From Parelaphostrongylus tenuis (taxonomy: Eukaryota > Nematoda > Chromadorea > Rhabditida > Metastrongylidae), in contig JAHQIW010005313.1 of NCBI GenBank assembly GCA_019055375.1, positions 29,563-93,562 on the forward strand: a stretch of 64,000 nucleotides of DNA. Reading direction: 5' to 3'. The translations under genes were made by a program, and so were the position numbers. Numbering within the stretch: the stretch's first letter is position 1; every line of letters begins with the position of its first letter. A model generated the notes under the pieces. It did no database searches. It was not told where the DNA came from and saw only the letters and a program-made list of their open reading frames with translations. Positions 24,342 to 37,456 of the stretch are shown here, piece by piece.

Positions 24342-25187
24342 CTGCTTCAAACAAATAAATTTTATGCAAGCCAACCAATGAATTATTTCAGAGTCAATAC
24401 TCAAAATCATTCACCGATGCTGCATCCTCTGGAATTGTAATAGTGATATTAGCATTCAATTCATTAAATGTGTTGTAACTCTATTCAAAATTCTAATGCA
24501 TCCTAACAGAAGCAGTTGAAATGTAACGAAACAGACAAAATCGACTAATGTGTATAAATATAAGACTTTTCGAAATTGATGCCAGATTTCAAATCGTATG
24601 TCCAAAATGGCATGCCTTAACTGAAAATAAACTCTATTAATGGAGATAAAGTTCGCTGAAATGTTGGCATTTTCACCAACAAGAAGGAAATACTTTTGGA
24701 CTAGTTGCAAAAATACTGAGGTTCTAGAGACGATGATGACCGTTGAGGGCAATCCAGATTTGATTGCTTTATTGAGAAATTCTTAAATAGAAAGTTGTCA
24801 AAGTGCTTGAAAAAGAGGTAGTCGAAGTCGAAAGATTTAGTGAGAACGGGTGACAGACCAGATATTTGTAATCCTGCACGATCAAATTCTTCGGTGTTAG
24901 CTGAGTGACGTGTGGTGGTGGTCGTCGTCGTGGTAAAAGATTGATTCTCTTTCTGCTGATTATCTGATTAGTACAGGGTAAAACAGTGAAAAGTTTGATG
25001 CATTTGGTCAACCTACTCTTGACCATTGGGCGACTACTATGACCTTTTATTTCATAAATTTTCAACTGACGAATCGCTGCGGGATTGTCATCGAGATCCA
25101 TTTCAAGGCGTACGTCACAGTACGATAGAGATATAGGTCGCTCTGGTGACGAAAAGGATACACCGACGGTACCTTATGCAGCAACTT

Positions 25188-25440
25188 CATTCATTCTCAT
25201 TCAGTTTGTGCAGCATCCGTCTGTCCAGCTTCTCTTTTATCCAATTAATTTTTGATGCCCCGTTATAGTTAGGATGCTTGCATTGAGTTCTTCTGCAATT
25301 TCCCCTAGGCACTTGATCTTGTATTCTCTCCCATCAGACCTTTCAACTGGTTGCCGACAAAAGAAAAACCACGTTCGTAGCTTCTTTCATCTTGAACATC
25401 GAAATCGTCACTGCGAAATTAACCAAAACCATCTTTTTTA
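25188..25440 (-). mobile_element. Mariner transposase N-terminal remnant
   Basis: Read on the minus strand in three shifting frames: FRSDDFDVQDERSYERG and NQLKGLMGENTR, then YKIKCLGEIAEELNASIL, then KEKLDRRMLHKLNENE. These match in order the mariner N-terminal block (F-R-S-G-D-F-D-x-x-D), the D-D-Q-L-K linker, the second helix-turn-helix and the W-V-P-H-E-L region. Several frameshifts and a stop make it inactive. The catalytic half was not seen. Confidence 0.7.
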
Positions 25441-25501
25441 GAAACCGACTATCATCAAACCACGTTGGAATAATCAGTAATCCTTACATGATTGAGCTTA
25501 C

Positions 25502-25603
25502 GCACGATTGATATTGAAACTTTTCTTCGGCTAATAATTCGGCATCCTCGTCATCTTCAAAGCCGATGATCCAAATCAGTTGTTCTTGAGTTGGATTCTT
25601 CTT
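25502..25603 (-). CDS. Candidate internal exon, unknown protein
   Basis: A 34-codon frame has both splice signals: GCGTTTCTCAG before it and GTAAGC after TCGTGC, phase 0 at both ends. The peptide is acidic (PTQEQLIWIIGFEDDEDAEL, then AEEKFQYQSC). It could be an upstream exon of the cysteine-rich gene at 22.3-24.3 kb, with the mariner remnant in the intervening intron, but its end phase does not join 24341 directly. Confidence 0.4.
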
Positions 25604-25609
25604 CTGAGA

Positions 25610-28600
25610 AACGCCACATTATTAAGGAGCCTCATTCTGGGTGTTTTAATACACAGAATTCCCGTATTTTTTCAGTGGCTGTACAATGACTAAACTTTTT
25701 TTTCATCTCTACAATCCATTCAACGGCGTTATAAACCTAGCTAGCACATGATGTGAAAATTATCCAAAGAATAGTGGAACTGGGAGCTCGTTAACTTTTC
25801 TTTTTCCTCATATTTCGTCAGTGTTTCACACCGTTTACGGTAAGCACAAGGTATTTAAATTCGCGTACAGAGATTTGCTGCAATTCAAACTGTGACATCC
25901 AAATTTCTGTGTTTGGAGATTAGTCAAAAGCACTACTAATGTAACAGTTTAGATACAGGGTACGAAAACGCATAAAATGAGCTGGCAAAATGTGATACAG
26001 AATAGAATTTGGCAAAAAATTGCTGTTATCAGAGATATGCAAGTAAAATCAACTCAAAAATCTAATATTAATTTAAAACAATGTAATAGAGTTCCTGACA
26101 GTAGAAATTCAATAACAAAATCACAGAAAGCAGTAAGAAAACACTAAACATTTTCCTAAAGTGAAGACTTGGTCGAAAAAAATTAGTAGTCAAACCTAAA
26201 CCAAATTTGGGCTCATTGTTTTCATTGTTAGCATTAGTATAGAGTTATGAAAATTATACAAGAGTATAGAGTAATATGATGAATCCCATCTCAAGCAGGA
26301 ATTGAACTGGCGTATCATCGATGCTGGAGGTTGAGGTCGCTGCCTTAATACCCTTCTTTTTTTGATAAATCTTATCGTAGCTGAAATGCTTGTTTAATTC
26401 TCGTCTGAGGTCGAATTCTGCGTCCAAACTTTTCTTCAGAGCACAGAAGAGACTTCAAAAACACGTTTCTCACAGTCTACTAAGAACCACATCACGAAGA
26501 AGAACGGCTGTGGAGAAATCACTCGGATAAATTGGTACTGAAGAAGACGGATATAGAAAACGCTAGCCAAATAGAAAATCACAAAGGAATTTCGTATAGC
26601 AACAGTTCAATACCATGCCTTTCATTATGACTCGACATGAACACTGAAAAAAATCTTGAGAATGATAATCAGTTCAGTCGTTGAGCATGATAAATCGCTT
26701 TACATTGGAATATGTGCTTCTGTGTAGCTGCCCCATCAATAGCAAGTATAACGCAATAACTGAGACAAAGCTAGGTAAATACAGAGAGTTTTATGCCAGC
26801 TGGAGTTGGTGATCGAATTCCATTTATGGTGTACCGTACTGTCAATGTCAAGCGAATCTGCAATTTTTTGAATCTTGTAATTCCCAGGAAACTGATTATG
26901 TATTTATGGTCTCTGCATTGTTAAGTAATTCAGTTCTTTTCCTCATAAGCGGAAAAGCGACCTTGTTATTAATGACAATTTCTTTTGACAGCTGACGTTG
27001 CGCTAGTTTCGCTTTCTTCAGAGCGTGGAAGGATCAGTTTCTTTATGAGTCAGGCAGTCAAACATTCCCATAATTCCAGCAAAAATTTTTTTTCTGGCTC
27101 TGGAGAAGGTGAAACCGTCGAAACGTCAGTTGTCAGAACATTTTGTTATAAAGCTCCGTGTTTCTCTTATGGAGAGAACTCTGCTAGTTCGTATATCTCC
27201 TCGTTTGAACCACTGGAAATTACTAATAATTATTATGTGATGGCTTATTGCCATCTATTATCTATAAAAATTTCCTCGCTTTTTAGTAAGTAATGAAATG
27301 ATTTTGAGAGTACAGTTCAATTGAGAATTTCATCGTAACTGCCTTGGAATGTTGGTAAAATTGACGAGACAAATGCTATTCTGCAAGGAATATTAGCAAT
27401 AAAAGGGAAGAAAGTAAAAGTAAAAAGAAGGTTGTGAAAGACGCAATATGAACATGTAGATTACGGTGGTGTGGCAATATAGTCGAATGTAAAGATAAAG
27501 AGAAAAAAACCGATCAAGTAAATTTATCATTTGAAAGACAGTTATATCACAAAAGATAGTCCGTAAATAACTCACAATCGTTCCTTATCATTAAAAAAAT
27601 GAGAGTAAACTGTAAATAAATAGGAAGAATGAGAAGGAGAGTGGAACTATTATGACGATTCAATAAAGATTTCTAGAGAATACATACACTAGAAGATCTC
27701 GTCGTTATAGAATCCACGTCATCTTGAAAAATTTTAGTTGAATGAGTAATTTTGAAATAATCTAAGTGAAATCCTAAATAGATGGAACAAATGGGTTGTG
27801 GTGGATCAAACTTTACGAGAAATTTGAAATTTTTGTGTGAAAAAATGACTAGTCATTGTACTAATAGTGTATCGTTTGTGCTTCATTACTACACTGTGTA
27901 TTGTACTGCACTACTGATTATTGCTACATACTGGTATTAACAACCTTGGAACTGCTTTTTAGAAGAGACTATTGATTCATTCCATTTTTGCCGAGGTTTA
28001 TAAATAGTCGGTCCTGGGAATTATGGGAAAAATGACTACATCTGTACAGAAAAAAATGATTTTAATTTCACAGCTTTCAGAAATTCTTCCACAAGTTCAT
28101 GTAAAAAATGATAAAATCTATCAAAATCTCGACTATCATCACATGACTTGAGAAATCGTCCATAGCCCAAGTCATGCGCCAAAGCTGCCCACTATATAGC
28201 GCTTATTCGAAAGACACGAAATCGGCCACAGTTTTCTTCCTAGTCTTCCTACTTGTACCTAAGCAAAAATGGATTAATTGTCTGGAAAGGACTTCCAACC
28301 ACGTTCTAGATATTCTTAAATCACTTGGTTATAAACTTTTGATAAAGTGGAGGAAAAGCCACTTATCTATAAAAGCATATCCACCGGCATACGAAAGTAT
28401 GAAGTTTGTCATGTCATTCCGAAAAATGCAAGTAAATCAGATGCAGCGAATATATTGAGTTCTTCATCTGCAGAGGTAATCTGCATTCTCATTGTCAAAT
28501 AAGATGACCTTTCTTTTAGTCATACTGAAATAGCGATTCGCCATCTGAGGAGAAGAACCGGATAACCTCGTTACTACCCATTCTACTTCGTAATCCTCCC

Positions 28601-30390
28601 ATACTGAAACCTGCAAAGGAAAGTAGCAAAACTAACAAACTAAATCACACTGTTTGCTGATCGAAGTCTATTGGTTTTGAAATCACATGCAAACAAATCA
28701 TGAGTCTTCAATTATGTGCTGCCTGAACTGCGAAAATCATTGAAGCGTTCGTTTTTTCTTTGTGGGTTATGTCAAACAGCTGTTGTGAGTCCGCTTCTTT
28801 TGATTTTGCGTGTTTCTATTACGTATGTCCGTTTCGTGCTGAACTGCGATTCTCATGCTCATTGCTTTCCATCATTTATATACTTATTCGGATTTCTTCT
28901 CTCAAAATTACATTACTTTGTACGAAATCGACTTACTTGCACTGCGTTGCTTAGAAGTAATTGCTGTTCTTTACTGTTTCTTTATCTATTCGTAAACGAC
29001 TAGAAGAAGATCAGCAAATATATGGAAATCTTCGTAGCTGAAATGTCAATTGTATGATTAATTCGATCATATTACTTTGTCATAAAAGAAGGATTCGAAA
29101 AGAATCTAATTTCATAGAATTTCAGCTTGTTCTCCCTTCTTTTCAATATCAATAGGCAAAGAGAGTGTACAGTTGTTGTAAAAGTGTAACAATGTAACAT
29201 CATATCTTGCATTTTTTCTGTTGTTAGAAACGATTATCAGCTTCATCACTAGTGCTGTGCCATTCGCTGCCTTGAGATTCGATGATTTTAATAGTGTACT
29301 CAATTTTCAGAAACTCCTTTTTAATGCTCTGTAGCAGCTCAGCAGCAGTTATTTGCATGGGTGTCGTCCATGCTGGGCTTTTCATCAGATTTTCAGTAGA
29401 CATTTAATAGCTCAAATCTCGTTGATTCTCAAATTAACTTTGATCTTCAAAAAACTTCTTACAGAGCGTTATGAGAGGGAATGAAACATACGTTTCACAT
29501 CAGAGTACTTAGCCCATATCTCAACTTTCACATAAGGTTTATTTCGCAGTATCAAAAAAAATTGTCAGTAAAGAAGAAACGACAGATAGTTACTTTTCAT
29601 TCAATTGCTTTACCATTGGTTAGGTTGTCTCTTCTCCTCCCACGTTTTTTCATTGGTAGGAGTCATGCCAACACTGCTGAAAATTATCGCAGAAGACCTT
29701 GTCAAATTGTGGTGTCTTGGTTGTTTTCGAAACGATAGTGAAGTTTTTGTCATTACTTTACACATCATCAGGCGTTCAGATAGAAATATAAATGCCTCTT
29801 TCTTTTGAATGGCTGCACCATGAACTGAGCGACAGCTGTATACCACAAAATTCATCACTTAGGATTACACCATACTGGCGATCTAATATCAAATTATTAG
29901 CTTAAATTCTTAGAACCAACTATCAATTATTCTTGGTAGTGATGAAAAAATTCCTTAACTGCTTTATCCGTTTTAACATAAGGTTGTTGTTCACGGACGA
30001 TTTATATAGTGCGATACAGACAGTTGATATGACTTAAGTTTCGGCGGTTTCGCCTCGTTAATGTAATTCGCCGAAAAGACGAGCCATTGAAATTGTGTGT
30101 ATTGTACTGAATAAATCGTCTGTTAGCTGAATGAGAAAATTACGGAATTACAAGTTCAATGTATGGAAGTAATTTTTGGAGTAGAAATATGATGGAAAAA
30201 TAAAGAGTGTGACACACACACACACACACAGAAGGAGAGAGAGAGAGAGAGAGTGACAGAGAGATAAGATAAGAGAAAAATCAAAGAACTCCGTAGCTTC
30301 TGTGCTCATGCTCTAACTCGGTTATCATAGAGCTCAAAGTATATGTGCACGACATATCTAGTTAGCTTCATATATTGCACCTGTATTAAC
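25610..30390. other. Long stretch without recognisable genes
   Basis: AT-rich sequence. I find no splice-consistent exons of a known family. Short segments near 27.0-27.15 kb (GGTGAAACCGTCGAAACGTC) and 29.7-29.85 kb resemble 3' ends of retroelements but cannot be assigned. The frame at 28174-28458 has no family features. Confidence 0.4.
30212..30253. repeat. CA then GA microsatellite
   Basis: About nine CA units (30212-30230) are followed by about nine GA units (30235-30253). Confidence 0.95.
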
Positions 30391-30394
30391 GATA

Positions 30395-30610
30395 CTCGGT
30401 CAAGCGTGCGGTAGCGCTGTAGCAACAGCACTCACGACGCAAACGGTGCAACGTACCTGGGGTTAAGCTCGACCTTGTTCTAGGTCTACCAAACCATTCA
30501 CCCCTCCAGCACTCGTGAACTGGTACCAGGCTTGTCTGGAGCATTTCTACTTATACTGATCACCATAGGATTGTTTTAGCACACCTCGGGATTTCACCAA
30601 GAATCGATAT
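30395..30610 (+). repeat. Diverged SINE A-like element
   Basis: TACCAAACCATTCACCCCTC, GAACTGGTACCAGGC and TTGTCTGGAGCATT follow the order of the SINE A body. The tRNA-like head (GTGCGGTAGCGCTGTAGC) is heavily altered. An old copy. Confidence 0.55.
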
Positions 30611-31429
30611 GGCATGTTTTCAACGGCATTAATAAAGAAGACGGAAATTTCAAGTAACAGCTGAGCCCTCACAACAAATATCCAGAGCCTTTTGTAGTGA
30701 TTAATGTGAAGAAACAAACCAAATGCAAAAGCGCTGGACCTGCTCAGCAGATTTGAAGAAGGATCACGAACAAATCGTGATCATCAAGACAATATGATCG
30801 CTAAAATTTTGACGAAGGCGATGAGGAAGCTGGCTTCGAATATAGCGTTTTACAATGATCAAATAATTGATTGCTGATTAGAAAGCCGTGCAAGTAGTTG
30901 TTCTTCGTGTTCTATCGTCAACGTAACTTAATGTCTTTCTTATCTCAAATGTTCACAACTGGCGCCAAATGTTTGTATTGCGTCATTCTCTCTGACCATG
31001 AAGATAGCCAAATTTTTCCCTTTCTTAGGAATCTTTTTCACTATCATTAGACCAATAAGATCGAAAACTCGTCAAACAAAAAAATGTTAGGGAGTAGGAA
31101 ATAAATGAAGAATATTTTGCATCGTAGTTGAGATGAATCATCATCTGTTTGCTAAATTAATAAAATCGACAAGGTGTGCTTTTCCATACGACTGAACGAA
31201 CATCTGTGGTGAATCGGATCGCCTGAGATTATCCTTTTTTCATAAGAAAGTCAGCACGAATAATATAAATTATATCTTTATCGGTAAGTTGATAGTGGAG
31301 GGAGGTGCATGACAGCAAGAGGCGGAACTCTAAATACCATTTCTATTTGAGTACTCCGTTTTTCATCCGTTCGATGCAAGTCGGTTAGACGACGACAAAT
31401 TTATAAAGCGATCTCATTCCTGGACACAA

Positions 31430-32180
31430 ATTCGTAGGATTGCTAGTAACCATTCGAAAGCTCAAATCTCTGGCTACAACACTACGTTATCAGTTTTTCA
31501 AAACACCCTTTTATGACGCTGCAGCATCCAGAATTAAATTTGTTTCACACTCGTGATTCGCCCTCATTTTTACGAGGGGTTATAATTTGCTGGAAGCCGA
31601 ATAGCATATCAATGTGTAGAAAAACTTCCGTAGTATTTCATATAATTGCTTTATTGGAAGTTTCTTCTAAATTGGAGGAAAAATTCCCAACTGAATAACA
31701 ACAATTCAATCGTCTCGCCTGGCCCCCTCCCTGCCACGCCTCCTGCTACGGCCTTCGCTTTGTCGATTGGCTTGCAAACAACCTTAAAATGTGAAACTCG
31801 ATCTTATTTTCCTGCTAAATCGTATTTCCACAAAATAATCACATCAGTAGAACCAGGAAACATCACGCTATCGGATGATTACCAATAGTCTAGTAAAATG
31901 GCTCTGACCGGCGAGCATTAAAACACAATCCAAAAGACCAACGATGATCAAAGGTCAAAAGATCTTGTTCAAAAAGCAATTATATTTTTGAGTTCTTCGA
32001 AGTTGTGCTATAAAATGAGTACTAGCACTCTAGCGAAGGAGTTTTTTCCAGCCAAATGTTAGCGAAATTAGAAAGAAAAAGCACGTGGTCGTGTGAAACA
32101 TAGTTTTATTGTAGATTTTACAGTGCTACAAAAGGATGTTGAGAAAACCCGACCACGTAGGCCCCTAGCCAGCGATTTAA
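31430..32180 (+). repeat. Modular dispersed repeat, copy 2 (partial)
   Basis: One module (CCATTCGAAAGCTCAAATCT ... GTTTCACACTCG) and the terminal block (CGTGTGAAACATAGTTTTAT with TACAAAAGG and CCTAGCC) match the copies at 0.3-1.0 and 55.4-56.1 kb. The middle has diverged and contains a C-rich patch near 31.72 kb. Confidence 0.5.
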
Positions 32181-32849
32181 GCTTTTGAATCTTTGCTATC
32201 ACCCCTATAAAAATCTCTATCCAGTGAATGAGATCGTTTTGTGAATTTGACGCCGTCTAACCGACCTGTACTTTCTTTTCTCCAGTATTTGAGAACATTA
32301 TGATATTTGATTTCATTAAATTAATACTGAAATGACTCAAGTGAAATACGTATAGAAGGATGAAAGAATAAAGAGGATTGCAGACTGAGCTTCTTCATTC
32401 AGCTCTGCTCCATATCAGTAGATTCATCCGGTATCAATCCGGTATGAAAACAAAGATGCACATCGCAAGAACGAACGACTGTAATGAATCGACTTGAATC
32501 TATCTGTTTTTAGCTAAGATAGGAACGTTGGAACACTAGGCGAATAAATTTTGTCAAAAAGCAATTTCGCTTAGGTTAGTTTATCAGTGACAAACTACAC
32601 AATGGTTACTCATTTTCAGACTAAATTAAAGATCGCTTTTAAAAGAAAAATAAAGCGATCGTCGTCATTTAATTTCTAAGAAATACTAAGTTATGTAAAA
32701 AGTTTGCGCCATTTTGGTTTTTGATATGCTTGCTACCATAAATTACATGACTTTCATATCTATTGTGTATTTTCTTCCAAACATTTTGGTATACAGCTTA
32801 AGTATACTTGCTTCAAGATGGGCTGTCGTGAAAACAAATTTGTTTGCTA

Positions 32850-33020
32850 ATCATGCACAAATGGCGCGTAGGAGAAAATGAGAGTGAAGCGGCGCGCAGA
32901 ATTAATGAAGCTTGGACGATGGTACGGTTGCAGAAAGGACGGTAAGGAAGTGGTTTTCGAAGTTCAAAGCTGGAGAGAACAGTCTGGAGAACTAGTCGCG
33001 GTCGGGCTGTGTACAAGAAG
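32850..33020 (+). mobile_element. Mariner transposase N-terminal remnant
   Basis: ENESEAARRINEAW in one frame, then DDGTVAERTVRKWFSKF and a diverged AGENSLEN in the next, follow the mariner start (A-A-R-N-I-N, G-x-G-x-V-S-E-R-T-V-R-x-W-F-x-x-F). A frameshift separates the parts and no catalytic region follows. It is not the same piece as the other two relics. Confidence 0.65.
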
Positions 33021-33938
33021 TTTCATTAATCTTGCGCTCCGGTTCACTAGTATTTTCCATCCGTGTCATTCGTGCATCGGTTAGCAAGCTATTTTGTTCC
33101 CAAGACACGCTCATTTTAAAGCAATTATAGACAAGTTGTGCACTAAAATGTTCGCAAGAAAATGAGCAAATGAAAGATGCCAAAATCATGCAATGACATC
33201 ACAAAAATCATATCAAAAATCAAAAACGAACAAATATTTACATAACTTTTAGCACACAAATTTAGCTCAAGACGTGATTGATCAGCGGCAATGGGTGTAT
33301 TGGAGGGCGCCATTAACCCATGCGTCACACCTATCGTCCAACTAGGATTATTTTTTTCGCTGGGTTTGTTTTTTCTCCAGCTACAGCCCTGTTATTCGAA
33401 AGATGACTATTTCAGTTCATTTTCCTTAGCTTGACATGAAACTAACCTTTACACAGATTATTCTGAATAAACTACGATAAGAGTTGGTTACTAGCTTCTC
33501 AGCAATTATTTCTTATCACATCCTCGTGCCTTTCGCGAACTTTCGTTTCATGTTAGCTCGTCGTCTGATAAAATGTCTAATCTAACATCTGATTAGATTC
33601 TTTTCTTGAAAAGGTCACCTAGAACTCTTCCTAATGTGTTTCAGATGAAAATAAGTGAGTCAATGCGGAAATAAAACATTATTTTGATTTCCCAAACTAA
33701 GAATGTAAGATAACATTTCAATTTTTGAAACTGAGTTCTCAAATTAGCTTTCTTGTTGCCGATATGATTGTCACTTTTGCTGCAGTTCTTATTCAAATAC
33801 TCTTTCAGCTAAACCTCACGAAAGAAATTCCGATGAATTTATTTATGTTTTTCGTCTGCCACAAGATGATTGACAAGATTCTAAATGTGGTCTGTAAGCC
33901 AGTAGTTTTTTCCACTAAGCAAATCCCATTCTTCCAGC

Positions 33939-34132
33939 ATTCAATTCGTTTTCCGCCTTCCCTTTGAACGGCGTAAAATACAGGTTAAGCGAGTCTTCTT
34001 AAAATCTCAAGGATAGCCGCCTTGCTGTGGGGTTCCATGGGACGTTGTTGTTGACTGCTGGAGAGAGGTGAGGGTGGAGCTCGGCTCCACGCGCGTCGCG
34101 ACAGGCATCAAAACCACTAGGCCACGGCGCCC
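33939..34132 (-). repeat. tRNA-derived SINE family B, copy 3
   Basis: On the minus strand GGCGCCGTGGCCTAGTGGTT opens the head; GGAGCCGAGCTCCACCC and CAGTCAACAACAACGTCCC follow, then GGAACCCCACAGC. The best-preserved copy of the family. Confidence 0.75.
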
Positions 34133-34139
34133 CCAAAAA

Positions 34140-37100
34140 AGTAGAGCATATAATTCAATGATGATTTGGAAATTTTTTTTGGCAAACTCGATCTTCAAAG
34201 TTGATAAACTGTGGACGCCATTCTGCCGATATCGACTTAGAATTGTAGAGTTCGAGGGTAGCAAGTACATGCACAGTCGTCTAAGATTCAAAAGATAACA
34301 TTAATATAACGTCTTGAGTGCTCAATGGCATCTAGAAAAAAAGACGAAGAAGCTCGTTAAATGGATGCCGCACTGAATGAGAGACAATCAAAGAAGTATT
34401 TCTCGACACAATTTTTATGTGCGATGAGTTTTGAACTCTCTGTTGCGGGTGAAAACTATTGGCACGCTGATGGAACCACAGTGAAGATCATTAGAATATC
34501 CCAGTACTGTCACTGCAGCGAAAAACTATCAGCGACCGCTTGGTGGTCTAGAGCTGGTTTGATTCTTAGAGCCCTTCAGACCTATGTCAAACGATTTTGG
34601 CGAAAAAGTGTACCCGTTGACAAGATACACCACAAAATTTAATCGATGACCCCACATTTGTCAATAGAAGAGAGCCAATCTTTCTTCAGAATAGCACTTT
34701 GCTTTACACTTGTTACTAATGTTGCTGAATTTGAATACGCTGGGCTATAAAAGTGTTTAACCTACCATGCCCGACAAACCTCTCGCCCACCAGCTACCAA
34801 CTCTCCAAACATCTAGACAACTATCTGTGAAAAAATAGTCCAAAAACAGAGGCAAGGCCAAAACTGCCTGCAACGACTTCATCGTCAGGTTCGAATAAGT
34901 TCAAAACTTTTTACGAAGTTTGCGAAAAAGTATAAGTATTCAAGAATTTATTTTACTGTATGAACATTAATACGAATCAAGATATGCCGTCTTGTAAAGC
35001 AGAAATCCGATAGCAGTTTCCTAAAGATCAAGTAAAAGGATTAAGTAGGTAGCAGATACTATCGAAAGTTTCCTTCATCAAATGCTCAATGTACTTTTGA
35101 TACAAGAGTTAGAACGGAAATGAAGGTGCGCGATACGTCAACAAGTGTCATAGTGAATAAATCTTGCTAGCAGCCTTGAGTCCAACTAAAAATATAGTAA
35201 ATAACTTTTTTGACTTCCGCTTTCGTTAGAAAAGTTTTCCAAACGTTTTCTTTTTGTTTACATTTTTTCTGGCAATTGTTGGCTAAGAAGGATTTTAAGA
35301 GGCATTTCAAAGATATTGCAGTGTTCGGCGTGTATCATCGATGAACAGGCACATTTATGCTAGACGTTGACCTTTACCATGCGCTCGTTTTGTGGCCATA
35401 ACTGTTGTTCGACTCCACTCATTTGAATGGTTGAAAGTGCAAGCATCTCGGACCGTCAGCACCTCGAGCAGAAACCGTTCTTTCAACGCCTGAACATAAT
35501 TCTTGTTTGCTGCCAATCGCCACTTTTCGAAGCAACATTTAAACCTCCAAAAAATCGGTAGTTCAGCTCTTCCATCTATTCATTTCTCGCCAAGAAACCT
35601 ATGAATCCGATCATCGTTGTATATTTTTCCTCACATAGACGGAAACAAGAGTATCATCTAAGTTGGTTCAAACAAGATTTAATGTATCATATTAGTGCAG
35701 CCAAACAGGCTCTCCACTCGATTATCTCATGATTTTGTTGGGTTTTTCCTTGGGTGAACCTATTAGGACGGCGGAACACTCACCTTACATTGCCGCTTGA
35801 CTACCTTGAATTCATTCATATCCCAACTGTGATGAGACGTTTAGTCATGACATTTGAAATTTGAACACATTTTTTTATAAGAATCACACACTTAGGCATG
35901 TAGATAGTCCGTCTTCACTAGTTATTCGGACTTTAACACATATTCCAGATGGTATATTGTTGGTCATGAATATGATATTCCTTGGTTTCCTGACGTAACC
36001 TTGCAAAGGCGTTTTCAGGTCTTCACGATGTCAATTTCAAGGAATGGATTTCGGCGATGGATCCTTGGCCGCTCTTCCTACTTGTTGATTCGGAGATGAT
36101 GTTAGGCCGAAGTCAAAAGCAGAAGCAGGAAAGAAAATCAACCGACCGCTCACGGATGTTGTGAAAGCCCAAATCCTCCCTAAAACGTCAGATCAAATAA
36201 TTGGAGATTATCATAAATAAATGGAGAGAGTTGACAGACGATGATCTCAGCTTGTATATAGCTTCGGCAAAGACCACGTCGACATCGTTGGCGACGTTGC
36301 TAACGACTTGTTGGCCAAAAATCCGGCGCCGATTCTTCGACTAATGAGTCTGCCAGCTGTCAGTCACACAAAATTGTCCTCACATCTACCGGCCGAAAAG
36401 AGTGAAAGAAGGAGGAGGAAGATTTACTGTGCAGCAAACTCATCGCAGCTATCCATATAAGTGAAAGAAAGGAAATTACTGCCCAGGCACATGGAAAAGT
36501 ACCCAGCAGCCTTCTAAAATTCTGTGTAGTCTGTGATTCTGTACCTTTTGGTTCAAGGAAGATCAATTTTCGCCTGTGTTATTCAGTATTCTCTATGAAA
36601 CATGTTAAGGTTTTTGATTTAGCCCTAGAGTGTTTTTCTGCCTTTTGTTATTTAAGTATCTTTCGATAACTTATTCTCACTTTCTCAGATATAGCTCCTT
36701 TGGTAGTAAATAGGAAAATAAACTTTTGTCTTGATCACGATAAAAATACCTACTCTTCTTCATACCTCGATTCTAGAGTATTGCCGCTCATTATTTTGAA
36801 TCCGCCGTTTTTTACTGCTACTTCTCTAGTACATTTCAGCTTTGTTTTATTTCGATCACAAGCTTCATTCAAACATTTTCATACATAGTATTCTAAGTCG
36901 TTTCAATCACATCCTTATCCTTGCAGCGGAAATCCTGCAGCATTAGGAAAATATCCTGGTCGTTGTTTGAGTCTTGAGCCAAGTGATGACCTCATCCTAA
37001 ACGCCCTTTATGAATTTCGTCCTACTCTCCAGCAGATTCTCCTTACTCTAGCAGGTCAACATAGACGTCTGGCATTTGTGATTGATTAAGTGGCTTTATT

Positions 37101-37440
37101 ATTTGCTCACGATATCCCGACATTCTATTTTTACTGCACAAATCTTCCATACAATGTTCTTAGAAGAGACTGTGATCTTAATTAGGTGACGGCACGAGAC
37201 TTTCCCACAATTGATTCGGCAGAATGGTAATTATAGATTAATCACGATCAACCACAGTTGCTTATGATTCAGGTTATTTTGGGAAACGAACTCCCAGTTG
37301 GTAGATAACCAAGAAATATAGTATACGACTGGACTTACGTAATCTATCTCTTACCCTTTTTAGCCAAGGCGCATCTGTCTCGCTCTGCTTCTCGCGATCA
37401 GCAAATGTGATCCATGCTGTCACAATCTGTCTTTTCGGAT
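34140..37440. other. Long stretch, one unexplained open frame
   Basis: No gene recognised. On the minus strand, 35582-35355 is open for about 75 codons with protein-like composition (RFKCCFEKWRLAANKNYVQA, LLEVLTVRDACTF) but no ATG near its start. It may be a retroelement piece or an exon of an unknown gene. Confidence 0.35.
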
Positions 37441-37446
37441 CTTCTC

Positions 37447-37456
37447 CTGGTTTCAG
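37447..37456 (+). promoter_or_regulatory. Splice or spliced-leader acceptor at start codon
   Basis: CTGGTTTCAG directly precedes the ATG at 37457, as in the paralogue at 15140. It suggests spliced-leader trans-splicing. Confidence 0.6.

Noticed and set aside
26985..27293. A 102-codon open frame after a good TTTGACAG acceptor
   Set aside because: The start resembles retroelement 3' sequence (GTCGAAACGTC) and there is no domain. Not strong enough to call an exon.
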